34,580 nucleotides of DNA, taken from Alphaproteobacteria bacterium. Its GTDB lineage: Bacteria > Pseudomonadota > Alphaproteobacteria > Caulobacterales > Maricaulaceae. Each line of letters begins with the position of its first letter. Within the stretch, counting starts at the first letter, position 1. Location of the stretch: positions 1-34,580 of the forward strand of contig JAAEZM010000020.1 of assembly GCA_018222865.1 (NCBI GenBank), read 5' to 3'. Below are positions 8,342-17,254 of the stretch, piece by piece. The position numbers and the translations under genes were made by a program. The notes under the pieces are model-generated. The model saw nothing but the letters and a program-made list of their open reading frames with translations, did no database searches and was not told where the DNA came from.

Positions 8342-9190
8342 TTATTGGTAGACGACGTAGACGAAGGCGAACAGGAAGAGCCAGACCACGTCGACGAAGT
8401 GCCAATACCAGGCCGCGGCTTCCAGACCGAAATGCTTTTCCGGAGTGAAATGCCCAGCCAGGAGACGGAAGAGGCAGACCGCCAGGAAGATCGTACCGAT
8501 GACCACGTGTGCACCATGGAAACCCGTCGCCATGAAGAAGGTGGAACCATAAAGATTACCGCCATCCGCGATGGAGAAGCCGAAGTGAGCGTGCGTGTAC
8601 TCATAGATCTGCAGCGCGGTGAAGCACATGCCGAGGATCACGGTGAGCAGGAGACCCAGCTTTGCGCCCTTGCGATCACCGTGCTGGAGCGCATGGTGCG
8701 CCCAAGTCACCGTCGTGCCGGAAAGCAGCAGGATGAGCGTGTTCATCAGCGGCAAGTGCCAGGGGTTGAAGGTTTCAACACCCGCCGGCGGCCACGTCGC
8801 CAGACCCGGGTCCAGACGGACCTCGTGGAAGATGGCGTATTCGAAGAAGGCCCAGAACCAGGCAACGAAGAACATCACCTCGGAGGCGATGAACATGATC
8901 ATGCCATAGCGCAGATGCAAGTCGACGACCGGCGTATGATCACCTGAATGCGATTCCTTGATGATATCGCCCCACCAGCCGAACATCGTCCAGATGATGA
9001 TGCCGAAGCCGAGCAGAAGCCCACCCCAGCTGCCTTCGCCATACATGAAGGCGATTGAGCTATCCGCATCAACCAGGCCGGCCATATTGCCAACGGCGCC
9101 CAGTGCCAGAAGGAAAGCGCCCACCGAGCCGACAAACGGCCACGGCGACGGGTTCACCAGGTGATAATCGTGCTTCACAGCCCCAGCCAT
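8342..9190 (-). CDS. ctaE: Cytochrome c oxidase subunit III
   Basis: A 282-residue integral membrane subunit of the aa3-type terminal oxidase, with seven predicted helices as in bacterial and mitochondrial CoxIII. It begins with the family start [16 protein letters not shown]; later blocks include [20 protein letters not shown], with the conserved glutamate, [26 protein letters not shown] and the C-terminal [13 protein letters not shown] followed by [15 protein letters not shown]. It binds lipid, stabilises subunit I and supports proton uptake. The start is set at ATG 9190, with AGGAGA 6 bp upstream; an extension to 9256 lacks homology. A small hairpin TGCGGT-GATA-ACCGCA (9224-9239) lies in the gap to ctaG. 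Confidence 0.97.
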   Translation of the reverse strand: MAGAVKHDYHLVNPSPWPFVGSVGAFLLALGAVGNMAGLVDADSSIAFMYGEGSWGGLLLGFGIIIWTMFGWWGDIIKESHSGDHTPVVDLHLRYGMIMFIASEVMFFVAWFWAFFEYAIFHEVRLDPGLATWPPAGVETFNPWHLPLMNTLILLLSGTTVTWAHHALQHGDRKGAKLGLLLTVILGMCFTALQIYEYTHAHFGFSIADGGNLYGSTFFMATGFHGAHVVIGTIFLAVCLFRLLAGHFTPEKHFGLEAAAWYWHFVDVVWLFLFAFVYVVYQ

Positions 9191-9258
9191 CGCGAATCTC
9201 CTGCGATAAATCCAGTTAGAGGATGCGGTGATAACCGCACCGGAAGAAAGGTTCAATG

Positions 9259-9816
9259 CTAAGGCGCTGCATCGCCACGGATTGCCGCACCCGTTTCAGT
9301 CTCGAAGAAGGTGTAGGACAGAGTAATCGCGGTCACATCATCCATGCGGCGCTGTTCATCAATCAGCGGATCAACGAAAAACAGAACCGGCATATCAATG
9401 CTTTCGCCCGGTTGCAGCGTCTGCTCGGTAAAGCAGAAGCATTCGATCTTGGAAAAATACGGCGCAGCCTTGAACGGCGCGACATTGTATGAGGCGACGC
9501 CCGTGACCGGGACATCGGAGGTATTGGTGGCGCGGTAATAGGCCAGACCACTTTCACCCACATTGATCGTCATGGAGCGCTGCAGCGGCTCGAATTCCCA
9601 AGGCATGCCGCGCGCTGTATTGGCGTCGAAATAAACGGTGACCTCACGATCGAGCACGGCCCCCGCCTCGCCCATCGCCACCTGGGTTGTACCGCCATAA
9701 CCGGTAACGCGGCAGAAAAGATCGTACAGCGGTACGGCCGCGAAAGCCGCGCCGACCATCATCACGGCACCAAAGGCGGCCGTGGCGGCCACACGAAGAT
9801 TTTTATTCAGGGTCAT
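9259..9816 (-). CDS. ctaG: Cytochrome c oxidase copper-delivery protein CtaG/Cox11
   Basis: A 185-residue protein anchored by one N-terminal helix (about 8-28), with a periplasmic immunoglobulin-like domain. It delivers copper to the CuB site of subunit I. Signatures: [18 protein letters not shown] right after the anchor, and the copper-binding pair in [18 protein letters not shown], followed by [10 protein letters not shown] and TLSYTFFE. The extra conserved cysteine in LFCR is present. The gene is separated from coxF by 117 bp, the largest gap inside the operon, which contains a 17-bp near-perfect palindrome. Confidence 0.97.
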   Translation of the reverse strand: MTLNKNLRVAATAAFGAVMMVGAAFAAVPLYDLFCRVTGYGGTTQVAMGEAGAVLDREVTVYFDANTARGMPWEFEPLQRSMTINVGESGLAYYRATNTSDVPVTGVASYNVAPFKAAPYFSKIECFCFTEQTLQPGESIDMPVLFFVDPLIDEQRRMDDVTAITLSYTFFETETGAAIRGDAAP

Positions 9817-9908
9817 AGCGCTCTTAAAACCAATCGTTCCATCTAGAGATAACTACAAGTCCTGCCACTTGCTTCAAGATAATCCGTACGGACCAAAATG
9901 CCGCACTC

Positions 9909-9925
9909 CGGTCGTGTCACGACCG
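9909..9925. repeat. Palindrome between coxF and ctaG
   Basis: CGGTCGTGTCACGACCG is a perfect 8+1+8 palindrome, 8 bp after the coxF stop on the transcribed strand. As RNA it would form a 6-bp stem with a 5-base loop. No U-run follows directly, so it is not a standard terminator. It could be a partial attenuator, an RNase-processing stem, or a protein-binding site. Confidence 0.5.
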
Positions 9926-9933
9926 CCCCGGCA

Positions 9934-10218
9934 TCAACCGGCGCCGTTCGCGATATTATTGCTGAGCTGGACGACGGTGATCAAAAAGACCACCACCATG
10001 AAACCGACCAGGCTCAAGGCGATTGCAACATTCCGCTTCTTGCGAGCAGCTTCTTCTTCCGGGCTCAGCGTGTAGTGCTCACCGCTGGGCACGCCCTCGC
10101 GGTTATAAAAGCCGAAATTCTGCGATGCCGGCGCGCCGGAGCTGTCCTTGCGTTCCTCGCCGCTTGCCGCGTCCTGGCTCGCATCCGTGCCGTTATTATC
10201 ACTCTCAGAAGGAACCAT
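9934..10218 (-). CDS. coxF: CoxF-like small membrane protein of the oxidase operon
   Basis: A 94-residue protein with a polar, serine- and acid-rich N-terminal half and one C-terminal transmembrane helix: EEEAARKKRNVAIALSLVGF, then a hydrophobic run ending VVQLSNN. In alphaproteobacterial oxidase operons the slot between ctaB and ctaG holds a short protein, often called CoxF, with exactly this 'basic residues then RN-x-A-I-A-L ... T-V-V-x-L' tail. The assignment rests on that motif and position. It probably acts in oxidase assembly, but its role is not settled. The N-terminal half is longer than in the usual 50-60 residue versions. The start at 10218 overlaps the ctaB stop (TAATG), implying translational coupling; a longer start at 10245 would run inside ctaB. 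Confidence 0.75.
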   Translation of the reverse strand: MVPSESDNNGTDASQDAASGEERKDSSGAPASQNFGFYNREGVPSGEHYTLSPEEEAARKKRNVAIALSLVGFMVVVFLITVVQLSNNIANGAG

Positions 10219-11210
10219 TACGCACCCAATCCAGGAAGAGCCCAATACATGCCAAAAGCGTGTTCAGCGATCAGGGCCGTGAATAGGAAAGTCAGATAGC
10301 CAATCGAATAGGCGAAAAGGTCTCGGGCGGCCTTATCGCCGGCGCGCACTGCATAGAGGGCGCCGTCTTCAGCCGATCCGGCCTCACCTGCACGGGAGTT
10401 GAAAATCCGTATGGCGAGCAAGAGGAAGAGCGCGCCACCGCCCAGAGAGGTCGCCGCATAAGCGATCCCGCCCAGCCCCGTGAGGACGGGTGCCCCCGCA
10501 AAGATCACCAGAACGATCGAGTAAAGCAGGATCTGCAGGCGCGTGGATTTTGCACCCTTGGCCACTGGCATCATCGGAACATTTGCGGCCTGATAATCGC
10601 CGGACTTATAGAGCGCCAGCGCCCAGGAATGAGGCGGTGTCCACAAGAAGATGATCATGAAGAGGATCACCGCGTCGAGCGAGATCTCACCCGTGGCGAT
10701 GACCCAGCCAATCATCGGCGGGAAAGCCCCGGCCGCACCGCCAATAACGATATTCTGCGGCGTCGAACGCTTCAGGATCATCGTATAGATGACGGCGTAG
10801 AAAAAGATCGAGAAAGCCAGAAGACCCGCAGCAAGATAATTTGCCGCCAGGGCCATGGTCAGCACCGCCAGGATCGATGCGACCACACCCAGACCGTACG
10901 CATCGGCCGGTGTCACGGCACCGCGCGGCACAGGCCGCTTCTGGGTCCGTTTCATCGTCGCGTCGATATCCGCGTCAAAGGCCATGTTGAGCGCGCCGGC
11001 AGCTCCAGCCCCCACAGCAAGTGCGAAGATGGAAATCAGGGCGAGGAAGGGGTCAACATCGACAGGTGCAGCGATCAGACCGGAGAATGCAGTGAAGACG
11101 ACAAGCGTCATCACACGCGGTTTCATCAGGTCAAAATAGTCGCGGGGCGAGGCTGTCGAAACAGCCCCGCCCTTAACGCGATGAACGCTGGCGTTCTCAG
11201 GAGTGTTCAA
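10218..11210 (-). CDS. ctaB: Protoheme IX farnesyltransferase (heme O synthase)
   Basis: A 330-residue UbiA-superfamily membrane enzyme that adds a farnesyl group to heme b to make heme O, the precursor of heme A in the aa3 oxidase. The first aspartate-rich motif is NMAFDADIDATMKRTQKRPV; the second conserved region is YKSGDYQAANVPMMPVAKG. Several transmembrane helices surround them. The start is most likely TTG 11210 (protein begins LNTPENASVH, read as Met), 10 bp after the ctaD stop; no ATG or GTG is available between the ctaD stop and the conserved DYFDLMKPRVM block, and the longer frame runs back into ctaD. AAGG lies upstream at a slightly long distance, so coupling from ctaD may help initiation. 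Confidence 0.95.
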   Translation of the reverse strand: MNTPENASVHRVKGGAVSTASPRDYFDLMKPRVMTLVVFTAFSGLIAAPVDVDPFLALISIFALAVGAGAAGALNMAFDADIDATMKRTQKRPVPRGAVTPADAYGLGVVASILAVLTMALAANYLAAGLLAFSIFFYAVIYTMILKRSTPQNIVIGGAAGAFPPMIGWVIATGEISLDAVILFMIIFLWTPPHSWALALYKSGDYQAANVPMMPVAKGAKSTRLQILLYSIVLVIFAGAPVLTGLGGIAYAATSLGGGALFLLLAIRIFNSRAGEAGSAEDGALYAVRAGDKAARDLFAYSIGYLTFLFTALIAEHAFGMYWALPGLGA

Positions 11211-11220
11211 GAGCTTAGCC

Positions 11221-12858
<1,638 letters not shown>

Positions 12859-12868
12859 TCAGCCCTTC

Positions 12869-13711
12869 TTAGTCGAGTTGCGCCAGGCGCGTTTCACGCG
12901 CGGCAGTGTATTCAGCAAGTAGTTCGTTGGATTCGTCAGAACCCGGGCCGGATGCGATCCACGCGTCGAAAGCTTCCTGGCTCACGACATGGACTTCAAT
13001 CGGCATAAAGGCATGACGGATACCGCAGAGCTCAGAGCACTGACCGTAGAAGACGCCTTCGCGGTCAACGCGGAACCAGGCCTCATTGATACGGCCCGGG
13101 ATGGCATCCATCTTGGTACCGAAAGCCGGCATCGCCCAGTTGTGGATCACGTCAGCCGCAGCGACCTGGAGACGAACAGTAGCGCCCACCGGCACGACCA
13201 TCGGATAATCCACGGAGAGATTGCGCAGCTGACCGTCCTGCAGGTCCTCATCTGCCACCATGGTGGAGATGTATTCGCCAACTTCCTGATCAGGATACTC
13301 GTAGCCCCAATACCACTGATAGCCGACGGCTTTGACGGTCAGATCCGATTCCGGGATCTCGTCTTGATAATAAAGGATCGGGAAGGAGAAGACCGCGATG
13401 AAGACGAGGATCAGGACAGGCAAGCCGGTCCAGACAACTTCGATCAGCGTGTTGTGGCTCCACTTGGCCGGTGTCGGGTTAGCCTTGCGGCCGTAGCGGA
13501 CCATAACCCAGGCCAGCAGTCCCATGACCAGAAGTGTAATCGGTACGATGATCCACAGCATCAGGATGTGGAAATCATGGATACGCTCCATGATCGATGT
13601 CGCGGCCGGTTGGAAATTGATGCCGCCGTCGGTCGGCTGGCCATCAAGCGGCGTGGCGAATGCGCTGGCCGAAGTCAGTGCGGCGAGTGCGAATGCGGTC
13701 AGAAAACGCAT
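12869..13711 (-). CDS. ctaC: Cytochrome c oxidase subunit II
   Basis: A 280-residue membrane-anchored periplasmic subunit that accepts electrons from cytochrome c. It has a cleavable signal peptide (MRFLTAFALAALTSASAFA), two transmembrane helices (about 50-72 and 93-113), and a cupredoxin domain with the binuclear CuA site: H190, C225, E227, C229, H233 and M236 (CSELCGIRHAFM). The electron-entry aromatic block YQWYWGYEYP is at 131-140. ATG 13711 is preferred over the upstream frame start at 13726 because the signal peptide begins there and GGGGAAG is suitably placed. It is the first gene of the oxidase operon and is divergent from tldD. Confidence 0.98.
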   Translation of the reverse strand: MRFLTAFALAALTSASAFATPLDGQPTDGGINFQPAATSIMERIHDFHILMLWIIVPITLLVMGLLAWVMVRYGRKANPTPAKWSHNTLIEVVWTGLPVLILVFIAVFSFPILYYQDEIPESDLTVKAVGYQWYWGYEYPDQEVGEYISTMVADEDLQDGQLRNLSVDYPMVVPVGATVRLQVAAADVIHNWAMPAFGTKMDAIPGRINEAWFRVDREGVFYGQCSELCGIRHAFMPIEVHVVSQEAFDAWIASGPGSDESNELLAEYTAARETRLAQLD

Positions 13712-14128
13712 GTCTTCCCCATACAAGTCAGGCGTGATGACGGGACACCCCGTCGTTGGCGGCGGAATATAGAGCCGGTCGCAAGCCCTGTCAGGCCATC
13801 AAAGGCATTTTTTGTAGCTGGATCGCACCCCGGATCCGAAGGAGCGACTTTCCTATGCCTTATCATGCACTTAACGCGAGCGCAGTTTGCGAACCGTACG
13901 CATTTTTGTTCCGCTGCACACGAAACTGGTTCGGTTTACCCTTTCGGCCATAGCAAAAAACTGCGCCAAAACGCCTCAGGCAGAGCGATTCTGCAGACGA
14001 AACCGGCACTTGCATTAGCAATTATGCATCTATGGCTGTAAGCGCGCGCTGTAGCTCCTGACGCGCTTCAGCTTCCCTCCCGCCAACCGGTCCACTATGT
14101 CTTGGTGCGACAGCTATGGAGTGAGCGG
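13712..14128. other. Divergent intergenic region between ctaC and tldD
   Basis: A gap of 417 bp that must hold the promoters for the oxidase operon (minus) and tldD (plus). I cannot identify convincing -35/-10 pairs. On the plus strand a 32-codon ORF (13855-13953) follows GAAGGAG at a 10-bp spacing. It may be a leader peptide or chance; it ends well short of tldD. An imperfect inverted repeat TGCAT...ATGCA lies near 14011-14029. Confidence 0.4.
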
Positions 14129-15547
14129 ATGAGCCAGGACCCGATCGAACAGTTCGACTTTGCCCTTGAGGATGCCGTTCCGGTGCTTCAGGACACACTG
14201 GCCGGCGCCGATGATGGCGAACTGTTTTTGGAGACCGCGACCTCAGAATCGCTCGTTTTCGATGATGGCCGGCTGAAATCTGCGAATTTTGATTCCAGCC
14301 GCGGTTTCGGCCTGCGCTGTGTCGCCGGAGAAGCGTTTGGCTATGCCCACTCCTCCGATGCCACGCTGGACGCCGTAAAGCGGGCTGCGGAAACTGCCGC
14401 CGCCGTCAAGCGCGGCGCACCTTCAGAGCTGGCCCCGCCGCCAGTCGGCACCAATCGCAAACTCTATGACGCGGTAGATCCGGTTTCTGAGCCCGGTTTT
14501 GAAGTCAAATCCGCCCTGCTGCAGGAAATCGATGCCTATTGCCGCGCCAAGGATGCCTCTGTGGTTCAGGTCAGCGCCTCCATCGCTGGCTCCCACCGGG
14601 CGATTTCCGTTATCCGTGCCGATGGCGATATGAAAACCGATATCCGCCCGCTGGTCCGCGTAAATGTCTCCGTGACCGTTGAACGTGATGGCCGCCGGGA
14701 AACCGGTTCTGCCGGCGCGGGGGGCCGGGCATTGTTTGATGCCTGGATCAAGCCCGATGCCTGGAAAGGCCTTGCCGATGAGGCCCTGCGCATTGCCCGC
14801 GTCAATCTCGACGCGGTGGATGCACCCGCAGGCGTCATGGATGTGGTGCTTGGTGCGGGCTGGCCTGCTGTCTTGCTCCACGAGGCGGTCGGTCACGGGC
14901 TGGAAGGCGATTTCAACCGCAAGGGATCATCCGCATTTGCCGGTCGCATGGGCGAGCGCGTGGCCGCCAAAGGCGTCACCGTAATTGATGATGGCACCAT
15001 GCCGGAACGCCGCGGCTCCTTGACGATTGATGATGAAGGCACACCGACCGAACGCACCGTTCTCATCGAGGACGGTATTCTCACCGGCTATATGCAAGAC
15101 CGGATGAATGCGCGGCTGATGGGTCAAAAGCCGACCGGAAATGGCCGCCGCCAGTCCTACGCACACCCGCCTCTGCCGCGCATGACCAATACCTATATGC
15201 TTGCGGGCGACCATAAGCGCGAGGAAATGGTCGAAAGCCTGGAAGATGGCATTTACGCCGTGAATTTCGGTGGCGGGCAGGTGGACATCACCTCTGGCAA
15301 GTTCGTCTTCCAGTGCACCGAGGCCTATCGCGTGATCAATGGCAAGATCGAAGCCCCCGTCAAAGGCGCCACTCTGATCGGGGATGGCCCGACCGCCCTC
15401 ACCCAGATCAAGATGATTGGCGATGATTTCGAAATGGACCCGGGCGTCGGTGTCTGCGGCAAGGCCGGACAAGGTGTACCGGTTGGCGTGGGCCAGCCCA
15501 GCTTGAAGATCGCCGGTCTTACAGTTGGCGGTGCCGCTGCGGGATAG
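14129..15547 (+). CDS. tldD: TldD family metalloprotease
   Basis: A 472-residue cytoplasmic zinc protease subunit. TldD works with TldE/PmbA as a heterodimer that degrades unfolded peptides; it matures microcin B17 and cuts CcdA in E. coli. The zinc motif HExxxH is at H251-E252-H256 (LLHEAVGHGLEGD), with the third ligand expected to be the cysteine of GVGVCGKAGQGVPVG near the C-terminus. The dimer-interface and cleft blocks (GRRQSYAHPPLPRMTNTYM and GGGQVDITSGKFVF) are present. ATG 14129 follows GGAGTG; the upstream in-frame start at 14102 is less likely. The TldE partner is not in this window. Adjacency to ctaC is common in alphaproteobacteria. Confidence 0.96.
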   Translation: MSQDPIEQFDFALEDAVPVLQDTLAGADDGELFLETATSESLVFDDGRLKSANFDSSRGFGLRCVAGEAFGYAHSSDATLDAVKRAAETAAAVKRGAPSELAPPPVGTNRKLYDAVDPVSEPGFEVKSALLQEIDAYCRAKDASVVQVSASIAGSHRAISVIRADGDMKTDIRPLVRVNVSVTVERDGRRETGSAGAGGRALFDAWIKPDAWKGLADEALRIARVNLDAVDAPAGVMDVVLGAGWPAVLLHEAVGHGLEGDFNRKGSSAFAGRMGERVAAKGVTVIDDGTMPERRGSLTIDDEGTPTERTVLIEDGILTGYMQDRMNARLMGQKPTGNGRRQSYAHPPLPRMTNTYMLAGDHKREEMVESLEDGIYAVNFGGGQVDITSGKFVFQCTEAYRVINGKIEAPVKGATLIGDGPTALTQIKMIGDDFEMDPGVGVCGKAGQGVPVGVGQPSLKIAGLTVGGAAAG

Positions 15548-15604
15548 GGACGCAGGCACCACATGATCCCGGTGATAACACCAGACGGACGCACCTAAGC
15601 TCCG

Positions 15605-15647
15605 CAGCATCATTGTGACAGACCTCTGATTGAGGTTGATGCTGGAG
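15605..15647 (+). promoter_or_regulatory. Leader hairpin touching the Shine-Dalgarno of the secreted peptidase gene
   Basis: Outer stem CAGCATCA (15605-15612) pairs perfectly with TGATGCTG (15637-15644); an inner stem ACCTC/GAGGT (15622-15626/15632-15636) with a 5-base loop stacks directly on its 3' side, leaving a 9-base bulge with GTGACA on the 5' side. The last G of the stem is the first base of the SD GGAG (15644-15647). It could also serve as a weak terminator stem for tldD, although no U-run follows. Confidence 0.5.
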
Positions 15648-15655
15648 TTGTAAGT

Positions 15656-17110
15656 ATGAGTGTTCGCGGATTCGCAGCGATTTGCCTGGCACCGATTATC
15701 GGTCTGATGTCCACTTCCATTGCTCACTCTGAGGAAGGGGGGGCGAGCTTCGCACCCTGTGATGATCGCGGGCTGGCACCGGTTCTTGCTACCAGCGAAT
15801 GCGCCCGGATCAGCGCGCCTCTCTATCATGATCGCGCGGGCGAAGACCGCACCCTCGAACTATTCGTCCGGCGCTTTCCAGCGTCGGGTGCCAGCCAGGG
15901 CGAGGTCTGGTTCATCGCTGGCGGTCCGGGGGAGTCCGGGGCGAGCTACTATCCCGCGGTTGATTTCTTCCGGGAGGTCTTTCCCAACTATGACCTGATC
16001 ATGCCGGATCATCGCGGCACGGGATATTCCGCCAAGCTCTGCGAGCCAGAAGAAACGCCCGACAGCGATGAAGGCCTCGTCCTGGCCGGAAGCGAATGGG
16101 GCAGCTGTTTTGGACAGCTCTATGGCGATATGGAACGCACTCACGCCTTCAACTCGCGTCAGGCGGCCCTGGACCTAGACCTCTTGACCCGCGAGATTGG
16201 CGGCGGAGGCGAACGCTTCTTTTATGGCGTCTCCTACGGAACCGGGCTGGTCCTGCAATACGCTGCCCTGACCGAAACACCTCCCAATGGCCTCATACTG
16301 GACAGCTTGGTCGCGCACCCGGATCATCGCAGCGCGGATTTAAGTTATCGCAGCGAGATCACGCACCAGGTCGGCACTGACGTGCTGATGGCGTGCAGCG
16401 AAGCCTCGACATGCCCCCTCGGCAATGATGCGGTTGCGCGCTATGGCGCCCTTCTCGCTCGGATTGATGCTGGGGAAAGCCTGTCCGGATTGGAGGCCGT
16501 GCCGGGTGGTGATCTGAGACAGCTTCTCGGAACATTTCTGGATATCCCCGCCGCCCGAAACCGCATCCCGACAATTATCGCAGCGCTCGAAGCCAATGCC
16601 CCGGAGGCTGCTGCGGAGATCCAGGCCGCGATCACGGATACGCAAGCTTTCCTCGCACCACTCGCCGTCACGCCACAAGCGACCTCCTCCATCCCTTTGG
16701 TCGCCTTGATGGCCGGGTCCGAGTTCAACGGTCGCCGTGAATTGACGGCGCAAACGGTGGCGCAGGAGCGCGCGGACTATCTCTTCACCAGCCCGCTTGC
16801 CAGCCTGCTCGCTGACACGCAATTTCCGCTTTATGAGCGCCCCCAGACAGCAGAATCCGCGGGTCTGCCACCGGTTTTGCTGATCCAGGGCACGCTCGAT
16901 CCAAAGACCCCCTATGACGCCGCCCTCGCGCGCGCACAATCCTGGCGCGAAAGCGGTGCGGTCTCTGTTTTGTCATTGAGCAACACCCCGCATGCCGCGT
17001 ATCTGACATCGCAATCTTGCCTGGCTGCCCCCTTGCGCGCATTCACGGATAACCCTGTGAGGGAAGCGAATTCGAGCTGTGCACCACAGGCCGTTGAACT
17101 GCGTTTCTAA
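15656..17110 (+). CDS. Secreted alpha/beta-hydrolase, TAP/prolyl-peptidase-like
   Basis: A 484-residue exported hydrolase. Signal peptide: about residues 1-24 (FAAICLAPIIGLMSTSIAHS). Catalytic triad: S193 in the nucleophile elbow GVSYGTG, D415 (GTLDPKTPYDAA) and H446 (NTPHAAY). The oxyanion loop is IAGGPGESGAS and the strand-4 signature is PDHRGTGYS. The order HGGPG-like loop, DxRGxGxS, GxSYG, and a C-terminal TAP-like segment with the Asp and His are those of proline iminopeptidase/tripeptidyl aminopeptidase relatives, which release amino acids or tripeptides from peptide N-termini. Export fits use of external peptides. Cysteine pairs (C35/C49, C129/C151, C247/C253) suggest disulfides in the periplasm or outside. 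GGAG is 8 bp before ATG. It lies upstream of a TonB receptor on the same strand. Confidence 0.85.
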   Translation: MSVRGFAAICLAPIIGLMSTSIAHSEEGGASFAPCDDRGLAPVLATSECARISAPLYHDRAGEDRTLELFVRRFPASGASQGEVWFIAGGPGESGASYYPAVDFFREVFPNYDLIMPDHRGTGYSAKLCEPEETPDSDEGLVLAGSEWGSCFGQLYGDMERTHAFNSRQAALDLDLLTREIGGGGERFFYGVSYGTGLVLQYAALTETPPNGLILDSLVAHPDHRSADLSYRSEITHQVGTDVLMACSEASTCPLGNDAVARYGALLARIDAGESLSGLEAVPGGDLRQLLGTFLDIPAARNRIPTIIAALEANAPEAAAEIQAAITDTQAFLAPLAVTPQATSSIPLVALMAGSEFNGRRELTAQTVAQERADYLFTSPLASLLADTQFPLYERPQTAESAGLPPVLLIQGTLDPKTPYDAALARAQSWRESGAVSVLSLSNTPHAAYLTSQSCLAAPLRAFTDNPVREANSSCAPQAVELRF

Positions 17111-17209
17111 CATCAGGCCTGCGGGTTTCTAAACGCGAGGAAATATGCCTCACACAGGCGTGAGCGACCTTACGGAAGGTTACGTATTATTTTCTGACAA
17201 CAAGGATTA

Positions 17210-17249
17210 CCCAAGAAGTTGTGGGCGACGGGCATATAACTTCTTGGGG
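17210..17249 (+). promoter_or_regulatory. Hairpin burying the ribosome-binding site of the TonB receptor gene
   Basis: CCCAAGAAGTT (17210-17220) and AACTTCTTGGG (17238-17248) are perfect complements, giving an 11-bp stem with a 17-base loop. The only SD-like sequence for ATG 17255, GGGG at 17245-17248 and 17249, is inside or at the edge of the 3' arm. A smaller hairpin ACCTT-ACGG-AAGGT (17167-17180) and alternative pairings near 17147-17164 lie upstream. As RNA this would block initiation unless opened; as DNA it is also a possible protein-binding palindrome. Confidence 0.65.
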
Positions 17250-17254
17250 ACCTT

